Of a stretch of DNA of 64,000 nt, positions 44,159 to 55,440 are shown piece after piece. The stretch lies in assembly GCA_016808115.1 (NCBI GenBank), contig JAEQBH010000287.1, positions 930,001 to 994,000 on the forward strand, in the 5' to 3' direction. The notes under the pieces were generated by a model. It made no database searches. It saw only the letters and a list, made by a program, of their open reading frames with translations, and was not told the origin of the DNA. Position 1 is the first letter of the stretch. Each line of letters opens with the position of its first letter. The translations under genes and the position numbers were made by a program. The DNA is from Tetrastigma voinierianum (Eukaryota; Streptophyta; Magnoliopsida; Vitales; Vitaceae).

Positions 44159-44445
44159 AATGGAAGAGGGAGAGCAATATAGTGAGTACTCAGTGGAGAG
44201 AAACCATGGTGCATATATGTCCATGAGGGATTCTGAATGCCTTCATGGTAGAATCGGCAACCCATAGAGATATCCAAGCCCATCTAGGTCCATGGACTAT
44301 GAAACCCTCCATGGATGAGTGCACCCTACTACATGATTTTAGTACACCATATGAAAATGCTTACAGAAGAGAAAGGCCTAGTTGGGGGAACCACAAAAAA
44401 TTCCTCATGAATCAAAGCTCCCACAGTATACCTCACATATCATGA
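44159..44445 (+). pseudogene. gag: gag amino-terminal remnant in LTR G
   Basis: Plus-strand codons give EEGEQYSEYSVERN and GAYMSMRDSECLHG, related to the B gag start (9341-9625). After a frame change comes MDECTLLHDFSTPYENAYRRE. The capsid core is absent. The element therefore stops within gag, with no second LTR. Confidence 0.7.
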
Positions 44446-44765
44446 CCCATGCTTCAACTCCTCGATCACCACAACACCATAGTTATCCTCTTGAGTTGAG
44501 AGCGAAATGCGGGCAGAGCAAATTGGTGGATACTTTTTATGAAGGCGGAAAGCGATCAGATACCCGAGCGATCAAAAATGGCAGTGGAGAGCTCCACAGA
44601 CGAGAGAATTGATGGACTTCAAAGAGAAATTGATCTGAAATTGGCAACTTGTAGTGTTCAATTTCAAAGCTTGCCTAGCAGCATGATCATCAAGAGGAAG
44701 AGAGTTAAGAGGAAGAGTGCCTAAGTGACACCATGGTGGAGGAGCAGTGTCAGCAGTAGCTATTC
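44446..44765 (+). other. Unassigned stretch next to the gag remnant
   Basis: It holds overlapping plus-strand frames (44382-44612 and 44539-44724), with the peptide DERIDGLQREIDLKLATC and a basic end SMIIKRKRVKRKSA. I do not recognise it. It may be the diverged end of the family-2 gag fragment or a further small insertion. It is followed directly by palindrome-rich LTR G sequence. Confidence 0.35.
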
Positions 44766-45614
44766 TTGTTGTAGCTTTGTTATGATGTTGCGACATGACT
44801 TCTTAGTGTAATCAATATTGCTTTCACAACCTAGTTTTCATGTCGCGACAATTACTCTTCTATGTTCAGCTTATTTGTGCTGTTGCGACCTAGTTTGTTA
44901 TGTCGCGACATGACTTCTTTGCATTTTTGTTAAAACCTCTGTCACGACTCAGTTTGTTATGTCGTGGCCTCGTTTCTCTTTGTTCAGCTCATTTATGTGT
45001 TGCAACATTAAAATCCATGTCATGACATAGACTTATGTCTTTAACTTGAAGTATGTTGCAACATTGGAACCTTTATTGCTAGGCCATCCAACGAAGTAAG
45101 CGTCATTTGTTAGAACATAATTTTCTTGTCACCCGATGAGACTATTCTTTAATTCTCTTTTCTATCTCATTTGATATCGCATTGAGGTGGTGTGTGGCAG
45201 CAGATGAAACTCTGTCGTGACACTGACTCCACCTTATAATCTTTCATTATGTGCAAGCATGATGATATTTGTCTCGAAGCTAAACGTGTATTTCCTGTCA
45301 GCGACATTACGTCTTGTTGCGACATAGCTCATTTGCCAATTTTTAGATCTTGTGTTGCGACACAGAAAATATTGTTGCGACATAGTTTTCTGTACGTTTA
45401 GTAGGCAGTTTGTCGTGACCTAGAAAGTCTGTCAGCGTAATTCATACATTACTGCCTTTTTCTCTTCTTTCTTGCTGGAAATCTCTCCTTTCTGAATTAG
45501 TACCTGCAAAACACAAAGTTTATGAAATAATCCATATTTTGGCATTAAAACAGCCACGAAAATACTAAAAACAAGCGAGGAAAAATGGATTAAAATGATC
45601 AGTTTAGACCATCA
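44766..45614 (-). repeat. LTR G, last arm with palindrome array
   Basis: Copies and decayed copies of TGTCGCGACAT (for example near 44840 and 44898) continue to about 45450. Then AAAATGGATTAAAATGATC and TTTAGACCATCA end the LTR, like the ends of C and the solo LTR. After it the Del LTR resumes. A shared word CTTTGTTAA stands at both outer junctions, but no clean 5-bp duplication can be fixed. Confidence 0.75.
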
Positions 45615-45701
45615 GCTTTGTTAAATGAACAAGCGTTCCACGAACACATTCATCGATAAAAAAAAAAAAAAAAAAAAATTCCCAGGATTTGGGGCATCAC
45701 A
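45615..45701 (+). repeat. 3' LTR of the Del element, terminal piece
   Basis: Ends with an A run (45659-45678), CCCAGGATTTGGGGCATCACA, matching the A run, TCCTGGGATTTAGGGCGTCACA, of the 5' LTR end (14028-14077). It is followed at once by the CAGGA duplication. Confidence 0.88.
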
Positions 45702-47653
45702 CAGGAAGTTGCTAAATGTCGCGACAAAACCTCAAGCAGATACCAGAAGAAATGTCACAACAATCGGAACTCTATCGTGACAAATATTGAGAAGACTCTT
45801 ATAGAAGGCAAAGAAATGTTTGTTGCGACATTTCATAGCTTTGTCGCGACAAAAGGCTGAAAATAGCCTTTGTAAGACAACTGAAGATTATCGTGACATT
45901 CCAAACTTATGTCCCGACACAATACAAGTCAGAAAGCAGAAATATTGTCGCAACATTCAAAAACTCAGTTGCAACAAAGAATAAAAGGATTTATTAAGGA
46001 AACACTGGAATTCTGTCTCGACATAGAAATGATTATCGCGACAAAACCAAGGATAGAGGACAAGAATATTGTCATGACAAGGATTATTTTGTCGCAAAAA
46101 AGTTGGCAAGAGTTTAGTGTAATGCAAGAAAAGTTTGTCACAACAAAGATTCTTATGTTGCGACAAACTCTCCAGAAATTAACAATACAAGTCATGAGAA
46201 GTTTGTCATGACAAAGATTCTGATGTCACAACAAACTTTCCAGAGAGTGACAAGTTTAAGGCATGAGGAATTTCACGACATTTCAAAACTTTGTCGTGAC
46301 AACACTTCTAGAGATCAACAAAACGAATCTGGCAACTTTGTCGCAACATCGGCGGCAGTACGCGACAAACCTTTTGGAGATAAAAGTGTAAGTCATCAAT
46401 TTTGGTCGCGACAAAGAAATATATGTCATGACAATCATGAACTGGAATCAGACCAACTTTGTTGTGACATTTCCTATATTTGTCGCGACAAAGACTCAAG
46501 AGGATGAAAATCAGAAATGTCACGACAAGCCGACAACAAAGCCTGAAGACACACAAGTAAGTTGCAATGTTGTGACATAGACCAACTTTGTCGCAACAAA
46601 GACATCAATTGGGCCTACATTGAAATCCACAATTTTAGCCTAGAATTTTGGCCAAGCATTTCAGAACCTATAAATAGAAGTGCCTAGGGTATTGTGAGCA
46701 GTCTTTCAGCAGCTTTTAGCTAGCCTTGAGCTTTTTAGGAGGAGCTGAAGTCTCTTTTGTATATATATATATATTCTTTATTTTTGTTTTTATTTTCTTT
46801 TCTAGATTTATTTTTTTGGGATTAGAGAAGTAGATCTGAGTTGAAATGTGGAGTTGAAATCATTGTATATCAAGTTTCATTTTTGTCTGAACTCAAGTGG
46901 AATTTTGAAATTTTTTTGAAATCCAGTTTATTCAGTTGGATGATAATTTCAATGAATTTGTTTGATCAACTAGTCATTTCTATTTGTGATCCAATTTTGG
47001 TGTTTTGATGATTGTTTGTAGTATTAAATGATGTTTTGGATATGAAAACTGGATTTATTTAATTGGTATTGCTCTTGTAATAAGTTGTTTTGAATATTAG
47101 TGTTATGTACCCAAAAAGAGCTGTATCCGTGCTCTGATTTCCAGGATCCCTTTGAGTGACATAGAGATGGACTACCAGAGAGCAATTAGTAGTGACTTGG
47201 GGGTATATTGCATTGATGTCCTTGAACTAATAAACTCTAAGTGTCACTATGGTGCATTACCGGTGATGTTCTAACCTCTGACTTCAAGGTTCCCTTATCG
47301 GTGACAGTAGAAGTGCGTTTCCAAGGAACAAGGACCATTTGTTGATTTATCAGTTTAATTCTTAGAGGTTTCATCTCAATTTGGTAGAATAATCTTGATC
47401 CTGTGTTAGCATAGAGTCTAATCAAGGAGAGAGAGCATTCTAATGAATTGCAGATCGAGGTACCAATTGTATTGGAAAAGGCTTGCGTTACCTTGTCTAT
47501 GGGGGCAAGCAGTCTTCAATCTAGAGAGATGGCTTTGAAGTATTGGTTTAGGAAAAATAGCCAAATCTTAAAGAGGATTAATTCCTAAAAGTAGCTATTT
47601 AGACCCATTGACCTGGTTTAGGAATATGGTAAGCTAAATAGTGAAATGTGTAG
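45702..47653 (+). repeat. LTR F of family 1, right arm
   Basis: Continues the LTR begun at 11536. It has about 30 exact or decayed TGTCGCGACAA words between 45717 and 46600, then the TATA box TATAAATAG at 46669-46677, and then a transcribed-side body whose order matches element C in reverse (TAATCAAGGAGAGAG near 47418, GAAGTATTGG near 47537). The last ~500 bp of a family-1 LTR are missing, because the copia LTR begins at 47654. Confidence 0.75.
46669..46677 (+). promoter_or_regulatory. TATA box of LTR F
   Basis: TATAAATAG, an almost ideal plant TATA box, with a purine-rich AGAAGTGCC after it. The palindrome array ends about 70-100 bp upstream. It would direct transcription rightward. Confidence 0.75.
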
Positions 47654-48695
47654 TGTCAGGATATGTTCCGAAGCTATACTATTAGAGAAGTGCTCTAAAG
47701 GCAATCGCCATTAGCATTTATTGTACGAACAACATATTATTTAATATGAAAGGCTTCTTCGTTAATTTGATATTCATACGTTGAATTGATATATATCTTT
47801 AATCGAATTAATGAAGTCCATGATACATAACATTGCATGAAGGAAATCATGATGGGATCATACATTAATAAGATTCTATCGTATGCGATTATCTTGAATG
47901 TCTAATTATCCTAGTCATAGGATATGGTAGAACATTGTTTATCCGGACAAACTAGCATATGTCCTACTTCTTGATTGGATAAAGTAGTAGATCTTATAAA
48001 CTGTGATCATGAGTTGATTAGAGTTGACATGTGGATGCTTGCTAAGAGTAGCTAAGTACATCGGAGACCTGTCATGAGACAATCATTTGAATCATCTATT
48101 TAAATGTAAATGATTTTCTCATCATAGCAATGGTGCAAATATCCTTCGACTTGAGATGCTTAGGATATCGCGGATGCGATTAATGCTGACCTCAATCCAT
48201 GTTGCCTCTTAGAGGTCGCTCTTTGGATGAGGATTGGGTATAGTTTGAGGTGTTTGAAGGTAATTGAGTAGCCAACATAGGATTTACCACTCCCAATAGA
48301 GGGAGGGTATACCTAAGGCCTCTTATCGAAATCATTACTCAAGAATCTCTGGCCATAGTGAAAATGCTATGAGGAGTGTCTTCAAGTGCATAACAGATGA
48401 GTGATGAATTCGGGGATAAGATCAAATATCACATGGGCTAGGTGTGGCATTGCTAGTCTAGTGGGAGCTACACATTGTCCATGCTCTGGACTAAGAAGGG
48501 TATAGATTGGTGAAAGGGCGAATTGCATGGTATTTGTCTATGGGAAGGGTATGCAATCAGACCATTGACTCTTCGGTCAATTGGGGGTCATGATGTGTTG
48601 CTAGATGCCGCTCTTGACTTGCTTGATTCAATAGTTAAATCAAGTGGCCAACATAACCGGAACTTAATGGGTCACACACTTAGAAGAGTGTGGGG
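47654..48695 (+). repeat. Copia 5' LTR, left arm
   Basis: Starts TGTCAGGATATGTTCCGAAG, followed by TATTAGAGAAGTGCTCTAAA and AATCGCCATTAGCATTTATTG, phrases I know from LTR starts of plant copia elements (usually TGTTGGGATATG). It stops at TGGGG (48691-48695), the target duplication of E. Confidence 0.75.
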
Positions 48696-50031
48696 TGATT
48701 AGTACCCCAGTAGTCTTATTTTGACGCGTATAATACGAGGTTTAAATGAACTTTGTGTACTAATCGACTGATAACTCCATTGATACATTGGGGTCTGAGC
48801 TTTGCTGTGATCACATTGTAGCAGCTATTTTTTAGTAGTTTTTGCAGTCAAATACCTCATTATCTTCAATTGATTCAAACACGATGAACGAGAGCCTGAA
48901 TTGAAGATGCATGGTGAGCAGAAAGAAACTTGGAGCAAATAGAAGGAAGGAGCTCGGAGTGGAAATTTTTGCGGGTTGCGAAAGGGTCGCGGCTGCAAAT
49001 TCGCGAGTTGAAATTTGCGAGGTGCGAAATTTATGACTCACTCACACATGCCTTGGCCTTTTGACCGCCTTTTTGTGGTTTATACAGGTTTGCCCTCATG
49101 TAAGTTTGGTTCTTTAGCACCTTTTGTATTTTCCCTTATCACGACACCTATATAATTTGATCCTTGTAATTAAATCGACTTTTCACTCCATCAATCGATG
49201 AAATTTGACACGAAGCCATAACACCACTCTGCTGTTGGTGATTTTCTCTTCTTCTCCGTTCACTTTCTTGCATTTTCTTGGTAGCCAAACACCCCTTGAT
49301 GATGACAAATCAAGAGATGCTCGGCTAAAACCCCTTCATCCTTGAAGGGGAAAGGCCAGCTAGTGTTGGTTTTGAGAATTTAGTGCATGTTCTCATGCTT
49401 TTCATGTATGCATTTAAGGGTATTTGTGCTCCTGCTTCTCACCTTAGGTTAAAAATCTCTTAGGCATGCTCTCCCTAACGTGTATTTGGCAAGCTTTTTG
49501 GGTTCAGTGGATACTTTATCACTAGATCCACTGATGCCGGTCAGATTGTCTCTAGTATTAGTTATTGTAAAGATACATGTTTTGAGATATGTTTTCCTTT
49601 AGTAGGGACATTTATGCTCAATCAAATGCCATGCTCAAGGAAAACTTTAGTTTAGGTTTTTAGCTAAATGAAGATCAGTTAGGAAATGACTATATGTCAT
49701 GATCCCAACTGAGGAAAAAGACAAGAGGGACATGTGGGATCCAACCTAGAACCCTAAGCCCAGTGGCCCGAGACTTCAAGGAATTCTCTCTTAACTTTTT
49801 ACTTCAGTTATTTCAGTTTTCAACCATTCACACACATTGTTTTTTTTATAAACCCTAAAAATCCAACGAGAAAACACTATTTTTCAATGCACTGCAACTC
49901 TTCTCTCACGAAGAAAACCCATCCTTGTGTTCGACCACTGAAACCCATTATATTGCGATAGCTGCTCGTCGATGTAGGAATCCTAGGATATAAATTTTTG
50001 TTTATTCGAACACTACTTAACAAGCGAATCA
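48696..50031 (+). repeat. 5' LTR of element E
   Basis: 1336 bp from TGATTAGTACCCC to GCGAATCA. Aligns with 57018-58295 (shared GATGATGACAA, AAAATCTCTTAGGCATGCTC) and, in reverse, with the LTRs of A, B and H. Confidence 0.9.
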
Positions 50032-50033
50032 AA

Positions 50034-50051
50034 TGGCGCGATTCTTGCAGT
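50034..50051 (+). promoter_or_regulatory. PBS of element E (tRNA-Asp type, decayed)
   Basis: TGGCGCGATTCTTGCAGT two bases after the LTR. The first six bases match the tRNA-Asp PBS, followed later by AATGGTGCCCTAG, as in the other family-2 elements. Confidence 0.65.
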
Positions 50052-50377
50052 GGTGAATGGTGCCCTAGTGAGAAAGAGAAGCTGTAAACTTGTGATTCAC
50101 ATCACAAGTGTTGGTGAAATCTCATTTCTTTTTGACTTTACCATTTTTCCCCACTTGCAGTTCACTGCAGGGAAGTTTGAAAAATTCATTGCAGGGGAGT
50201 TTGAAAATTTCACTATGCAAACTGTTTTCCCTTGTTTTGATTTTAGCTAATATTAACCTTTTTGGTAGTCTTGTTTTTGTTGGTTTCTTGCTTGTTGTGT
50301 GTTCATAGTAGCTTATCAGTGGGGCCAAACATTGCGAAGCGAATTAAGAAGAGCTAAGTTCACCAATTGAACAGTTT

Positions 50378-51790
50378 ATGAAAGTTAAGCACACGCAATC
50401 AGATGGAGACCACTTTGAAGAAACGACCAGGCAACCAGTTCATCGGGAACCCAATGCCTACAGATCAATGAGGGGTCACATACACCCACCAAGGGTGAGT
50501 GCACCCTCATGCATTATACCCCCTGCAGAGGATGTGGCAGTGAGGCCTTATCTGGTGCCTCTACTCCCGACTTTTCATGATACGGAAAACGAAAATCCAT
50601 ACACACACATTCGGGATTTTGAGGAAGTTTGCACGACTTTCAAGGAGGGTGCATTTGATATGGACTTCTTTCGAGCTAAGCCTTCCTTGACCCTTAAAGA
50701 TAAAGCAAAAATTTTTGCTTGGTCGCTCAGACCAAGGACCATCGGGAGGCGGGCCGGCGTAGCGGAGATTTTTGAAGAAGTTCTTCAGTGCACACAAGAC
50801 TAACAATTTGAAGAGGCAAATTTACACCTTTGCAGCTCATGATAGTGAGAAATTTTATTAGTGTTGGGAAAGGTATCTTGAAACTATTAGTGCATGCCCT
50901 TACCATGGCTGAAGCACATGGATACTTCAATGCTGCAAACCACTTATCGATGGAATGTCCCTGCCATGAAACAACTCTTGGAGACCATGTGTGGAGAGGA
51001 CTTCCTCGGCCAAGAATCCACGATGGCTATGGGCTTCATAACTTCGACGGCTGAAACCTCGAGGATGGGATGGTAGGAACCCACGAGAGGAGTAGAGAGA
51101 ATGAAGCTGCATTAAGAAAGCTCAAGGGAAGGCATTTTTTCAATGTCAGAGGATGTGGAAATGAAAGCCAAGCTATCTTCTTTGAATAGAATATTGGAAG
51201 AGTTAGAAATGCGAAATCGACATGAAGTGCAGACGATAAAAGCGCTATACTTCTACGTCTTGTTCTTTAATTGCCCATCCACCAGTCAACAAGGAATCAC
51301 CGCTCAATTACTCCCCGCAAGGGATTTGATGCAAGAGCAGACAAACACAGTGGATCAAAGTAGGCATCCAATAAATGCTCCATATGGGAACACCTACAAT
51401 CCAAATTGGAGGAACCATCCTAATTTATCATGGAAGCCAAAACCCCCAGTTTATACTCCCACAGCTTCACAGCAGCAACAACCCCCACCATCGTCCCTTG
51501 TAGAGAAAGCCATTGTAAATTTGAGCAAGGTAGTGGGTCACTTCGTGGAAGAAACATAAGATCGTGAATGCCTCGCACTACTACGTAAAATCGAAAACGC
51601 TGAAGGCACTTCAACAAAATATTTAATTAGTATTACCAAAATCCATGTTGATCTAGCCAAGAGTGTGGAGCAAGAAAAGGGAAAATTTCCCTCTCAGACA
51701 CAACCAAACCCCAGGGAATTTCATGAAGTGAGCTACTCCAATGACCCGAATTCCAGAATTAATGAGGTCAAGGCAATCATCACATTGAGG
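50378..51790 (+). pseudogene. gag: gag of element E
   Basis: The start frame 50378-50803 reads EPNAYRSMRGHIHPP, ENPYTHIRDFEEVCTTFKEG and TLKDKAKI, the capsid domain. After a frameshift at about 50790, THKTNNLKRQIYTFAAHDSEKFY-type codons (given here in part) continue to 50870. Then come ACPYHG, KQLLETMCGEDFLGQE (50894-51076 frame) and ETSR near 51050. The carboxyl part includes SMSEDVEMKAKLSSLNRILEEL-type heptads (51143 on) and NPNWRNHPNLSWK (about 51400). A TAA at 51557 and a frame change follow, and the reading thins out near 51790. It is closely related to the gag of A. Confidence 0.88.
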
Positions 51791-52139
51791 AGGCAAAGAG
51801 GCTTATAAATCCATCACCCAAGGCAAATGGTAATCTGGTATGTGGAAGCTATGGAGACCAAACCGCAGGAGGTAGTGATCAAGGCATCGAAGGAGAAAAT
51901 AAGGCATTACCACCTTTTCCTCATGGCTTAAAAACTAAAAAAAAGGCTATTAATCAAATAAATTTTGAAGTGTCGGTAAGTAAAGGTTACCATTCCTCTA
52001 CTGACATGATCAGCGTCCCATCCATAAAATTTTAAAGACTATGCACAAAGAGTATGAGGTGGTCAATGTTCATACAAAAGCTTCCACCCAAGGTCAAGGC
52101 CATTATCCAATGCAAGACTCCAGTGAAATATAAAGATCC

Positions 52140-52560
52140 GGTTGTCCGACCATCTCAGTTAATATAGGAGGCACTTGCATGGAGAAAGCATTGTTGGATC
52201 TAGGAGCAAGTGTGAATCTCTCCCACCTGGAAGGTACAAGCAGCTTTGGCTTCAAGCTAAAGCTCGCCCATCACACCGGCTCTGCCGTGAGCAGTCAATC
52301 AAAATATCGGTTGACAAATGGAAGATGTCCCGATACAAGGGATGTCTACTATCCAAAGGGACTTTGTTTTACTCGACACGTAACCACAGCGCTAGCGGGC
52401 CAAATTTATGTACTTATCATCTTGGGGAGACCATTCTTGGCCACCTCTAATGCAATTATCAATTGCAGAAATAGTTCATGCAACTCACCTTCAGAAACAT
52501 GACCCTAGAACTCAACATCTTCCACCTAAGTAAAAAGCAAATGCAATCGCGGAAGATGTC
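52140..52560 (+). pseudogene. pol: Protease domain of element E pol
   Basis: MEKALLDLGASVNL (52179 on) is the aspartic protease active site (D-x-G-A-S). The body is partly lost to a frameshift; then ILGRPFLATSNAIINCRN (about 52420-52480) and LELNIFHLSKKQM (about 52505-52545) give the normal end of this protease and the linker to reverse transcriptase. Confidence 0.85.
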
Positions 52561-52999
52561 CTAAGAAGTATGCATCAATACACCATCCCGAGGAACAAGC
52601 TGATCAGCAGGGTATGCCGGATATACTAAATGAAGAGTTGACTCGAATATGTAAGAGCAAGAGGAAGACATGAACTGTGTGACATTGGAGAAGAAGGCAT
52701 GAAATTTTGCCGTCATGATCGGAGAGGAAATCGTTGAGCCCTGTAGGCCAGAAAGCTCAAGCCTCTACTCCGTGGAGCTGAAGTATGCTTATTTCATGAC
52801 TAAGAGCAATGTCCAAAGGGTCATTTCCAGCCTTGCTCAAGATTGCAATGTGAGTGGCAGCTCTACCGCAAGTCCTCAAATGTAACAAGAAAGCTCCTCG
52901 TGGAAATTGCTTTATTTGAAGGGTGCATGAGCCCAAAGAAGATGCACCCACCACATCTACTTAGAGTGAGGAGGCAAAGTATGAGGAAAATCATTAAAG

Positions 53000-53830
53000 A
53001 AGGCTAAACCCACATATGCAAGAAGTGGTTAGAGCAGAAGTCTTAAAGCTGCTGCAAGGTAGCATCATATACCCCATATCAGACAGCACCTGGGTGAGTC
53101 CAACCTAGGTAGTGCCTAAGAAATCAGGTGGCAACTAATGATGCATTAATGAAAAAGGAGAGGAGATACCCACTCGCCTTACCACGGGATGGAGGGTATG
53201 CATTGATTATCGAAGGCTAAATGAAGTAACTCAGAAAGATCACTTCCCTCTTCCATTCATGGATCAACTACTTGAGAGGATTTTTGGCTACCCCTTTATT
53301 GTTTCCTGGATGGCTATTCAGAATATTTCCAAATTGAGATTGCTGCAGAGGACCAAGAAAAGACAACCTTCACATGCCCATTTGGCACGTATGCATACGA
53401 GGATGCCCTTTTCGCCTTTGTAATGCCCCCTCGCCACATTTCAACGAAGGGGTATGCCGCATTTTTGTTTTGTGCCAGGAGCGCATTATGGAGGCTTACA
53501 TGGACGATATTACAGCTGGAGGGAGTTTTCGTGAGCAGCCTAATCAACCCGAAAACCATCTCACTGTGCATGAGAAAAACCTAGTGTCAACCGAGTAAAT
53601 GCCATTTTATGGTTAGCCGCCAAGACATTGTATCAAAGCATATCATTTCGTAGAAAGGAATTGAAGTTGATAAATCCAAAATTTATTTGATTTCAACCGG
53701 CCTCAGACCATCACGAATGTGTCGCACGTAAGACAATTTTTGGGAATGCGGTGCGTTTGCCAGGAGGTCTGCCAGACTCTCCAAAATTGCTAAACCACTT
53801 TATAATCTTCTAGAAAAAGATGCCAAGTTT
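53000..53830 (+). pseudogene. pol: Reverse transcriptase domain of element E pol
   Basis: The region has GWRVCIDYRRLNEVT, QKDHFPLPFMDQLLERI (53190-53285), EIAAEDQEKTTFTCPFGTYAY-type codons in a shifted frame (53335-53400), AFVMPP.., and the catalytic AYMDDITAGG at 53495-53525. Thumb residues RQFLGM, RRSARLSKIAKPLYNLLEKD follow to about 53820 in mixed frames. The catalytic YMDD box itself is intact. A minus-strand frame at 53314-53571 is antisense shadow. Confidence 0.9.
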
Positions 53831-53839
53831 GAGTGGATG

Positions 53840-54290
53840 CGTAATGCCGCGAAGGGTTTGAAGAGCCAAAGCCGGTTTTTCAATCCACTCGCACCAATAG
53901 TGAGGGCCCCGACCGCGCCGCTCGAGGTTATGCGCGATGCAAGTGACCTCGCCGGGGCCGAGCGCCTCGGACACAGAATAGAGGGCCATATGTGGTTTAC
54001 TATGCTAGCAAAACATTGAATGAAGCTCGGGAGGAATTACAATTACCACCGAAAGAATTGTCGGCAAGAATTCATGCCCCTGACAAGTTCCGCAGAGCTA
54101 TCTGATGCTAGGCAATAATTATCTTCACAGATCATTCCTCTTTGAAATATCTGCTCACTAAGAAAAATGCCAAGGCTAGGCTTATCAGATGGGTCCTCTT
54201 ACTACAGGAGCTAAACTTGCAGATTCGGGATAAGAAGGGTGTGGAAAATGTTGTTGCTGACCACCTTTCTAGACTAACCATAGCACACAA
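53840..54290 (+). pseudogene. pol: RNase H domain of element E pol
   Basis: YYASKTLNEAREELQLPPKEL (about 54000-54060), a frame change, then IIFTDHSSLKYLLTKKNAKARL and the WVLLLQELNLQIRDKKGVENVVADHLSRL ending (quoted in pieces of 54142-54290). It is well preserved at its carboxyl end. Confidence 0.88.
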
Positions 54291-55440
54291 CACCCACAAC
54301 CCTCCAATTTATGATGAATTCCTAGAGGAGTCTCTACTAATTATGAACAGTGCTCCTTGGTTTGCCCACATTGCCAACTTCTTGGTAACAGGGGAGTTGC
54401 CAACATAATGGAACACACAGGACAAGAAGTTCTTCCATGCGAAAGTCCACTCCTACTATTGGGAAGAACCCTATTTTTTCAATATCAGGCCGATCACACC
54501 GGAAGTGTGTCTAAGGAGAAATCAAACTGTGATACTCACCACCGCCATGCTGATATGTCTGTGGAGGTCATTTCGCCTCCCGTAAAATGCAATGAAGGTG
54601 CCGCAGTGTTTCTATTGGCCGCCTTTGTTTAAGGATGCTCTATACCATAAAAACAATGCACAAATGTGCCAAAGGTCGGGAAAATCTCTCGTCATATGAT
54701 GCCACTAACCCTATTCGTTGTCGAAGTTGTTTGACATCAAGCACTAATTTCCATGGGACCATTTCCACTCCTTCGATATACTTACATCCCTGGGAGCTCG
54801 ACTATGTGTCAAAGTATGAGGCGCTGGGCCGTGTAGAGTAGCGACCATAAGACCGTATTGAAATTCTTAAAGGAGAACATTTTCCGTGACGGAGTCCCCA
54901 AAGCCACAATCTCAGCGGATGGAGGTTCACATTTCACAACAAACCTTTGAGAATCTCCCATCCGGTATGGTGTCACACAAGGTGCCACCCCTATAACTCT
55001 TAATCTGGCCAAGTAGAGCTAGCAAACAGGGAAATCAAGACTATATTGATGAAAGTGGTGAACTTAAACAGGAAGGATTGGTCTCTCAAGCTTCTGGACT
55101 CCTTGTGGGCATACATAACAGCATACAAGACCATCCTTGGAATGTCCCCCTATTGCCTAGTTTATGGCAAGGCATGCCACTTGCCAGTGGAAATTGAATA
55201 TAAGGCGTGGTGGGCAATTAAAAAATTGAACTGACATGGAAGAGTCAGGCCTTAAAGACTCCGATCTCACCGAAAGAAGAGCCGAGGAATGATGCCCACT
55301 TGGTTCGAAAATTCGAAGGATAAATAAAGAAGTGGCATGATCGCCTCATAGCCCTAAGAACATCAATCAAGGGACCAGTCCTACTCACGACTCCAAACTC
55401 CACCTTTCCTGCAAGCCTAAATCAAGATGGATCGACCATT
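54291..55440 (+). pseudogene. pol: Integrase of element E pol
   Basis: Begins with the linker FLEESLLIMNSAPWFAHIANFL, then a decayed zinc-binding part (54420-54640). The core is carried in pieces: ISADGGSHFTTNL (second aspartate, about 54915-54950), then VNLNRKDWSLKLLDSLWAY and GMSPYCLVYGKACHLPVEIEY (55046-55210). The carboxyl end at 55230-55440 has WHDR, LLYDSKLHL-like and GPF-like traces with no chromodomain. It has several frameshifts. Confidence 0.88.

Larger units (their letters stand above)
11710..45701 (+). mobile_element. Del/Tekay-type chromovirus with nested insertions, TSD CAGGA
   Basis: Plus-strand Ty3/gypsy chromovirus. It has a 5' LTR (11710-14077), an initiator-Met PBS, gag and pol, a polypurine tract and a 3' LTR (37120-39432 plus 45615-45701). 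Two large insertions break it: 17458-35942 within integrase and 39433-45614 within the 3' LTR. With both removed, the element is about 9.3 kb, a normal size. CAGGA stands directly before the first TG (11705-11709) and directly after the final CATCACA (45702-45706). The gene order Gag-PR-RT-RH-INT-chromodomain is kept. All reading frames are broken. Confidence 0.88.
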
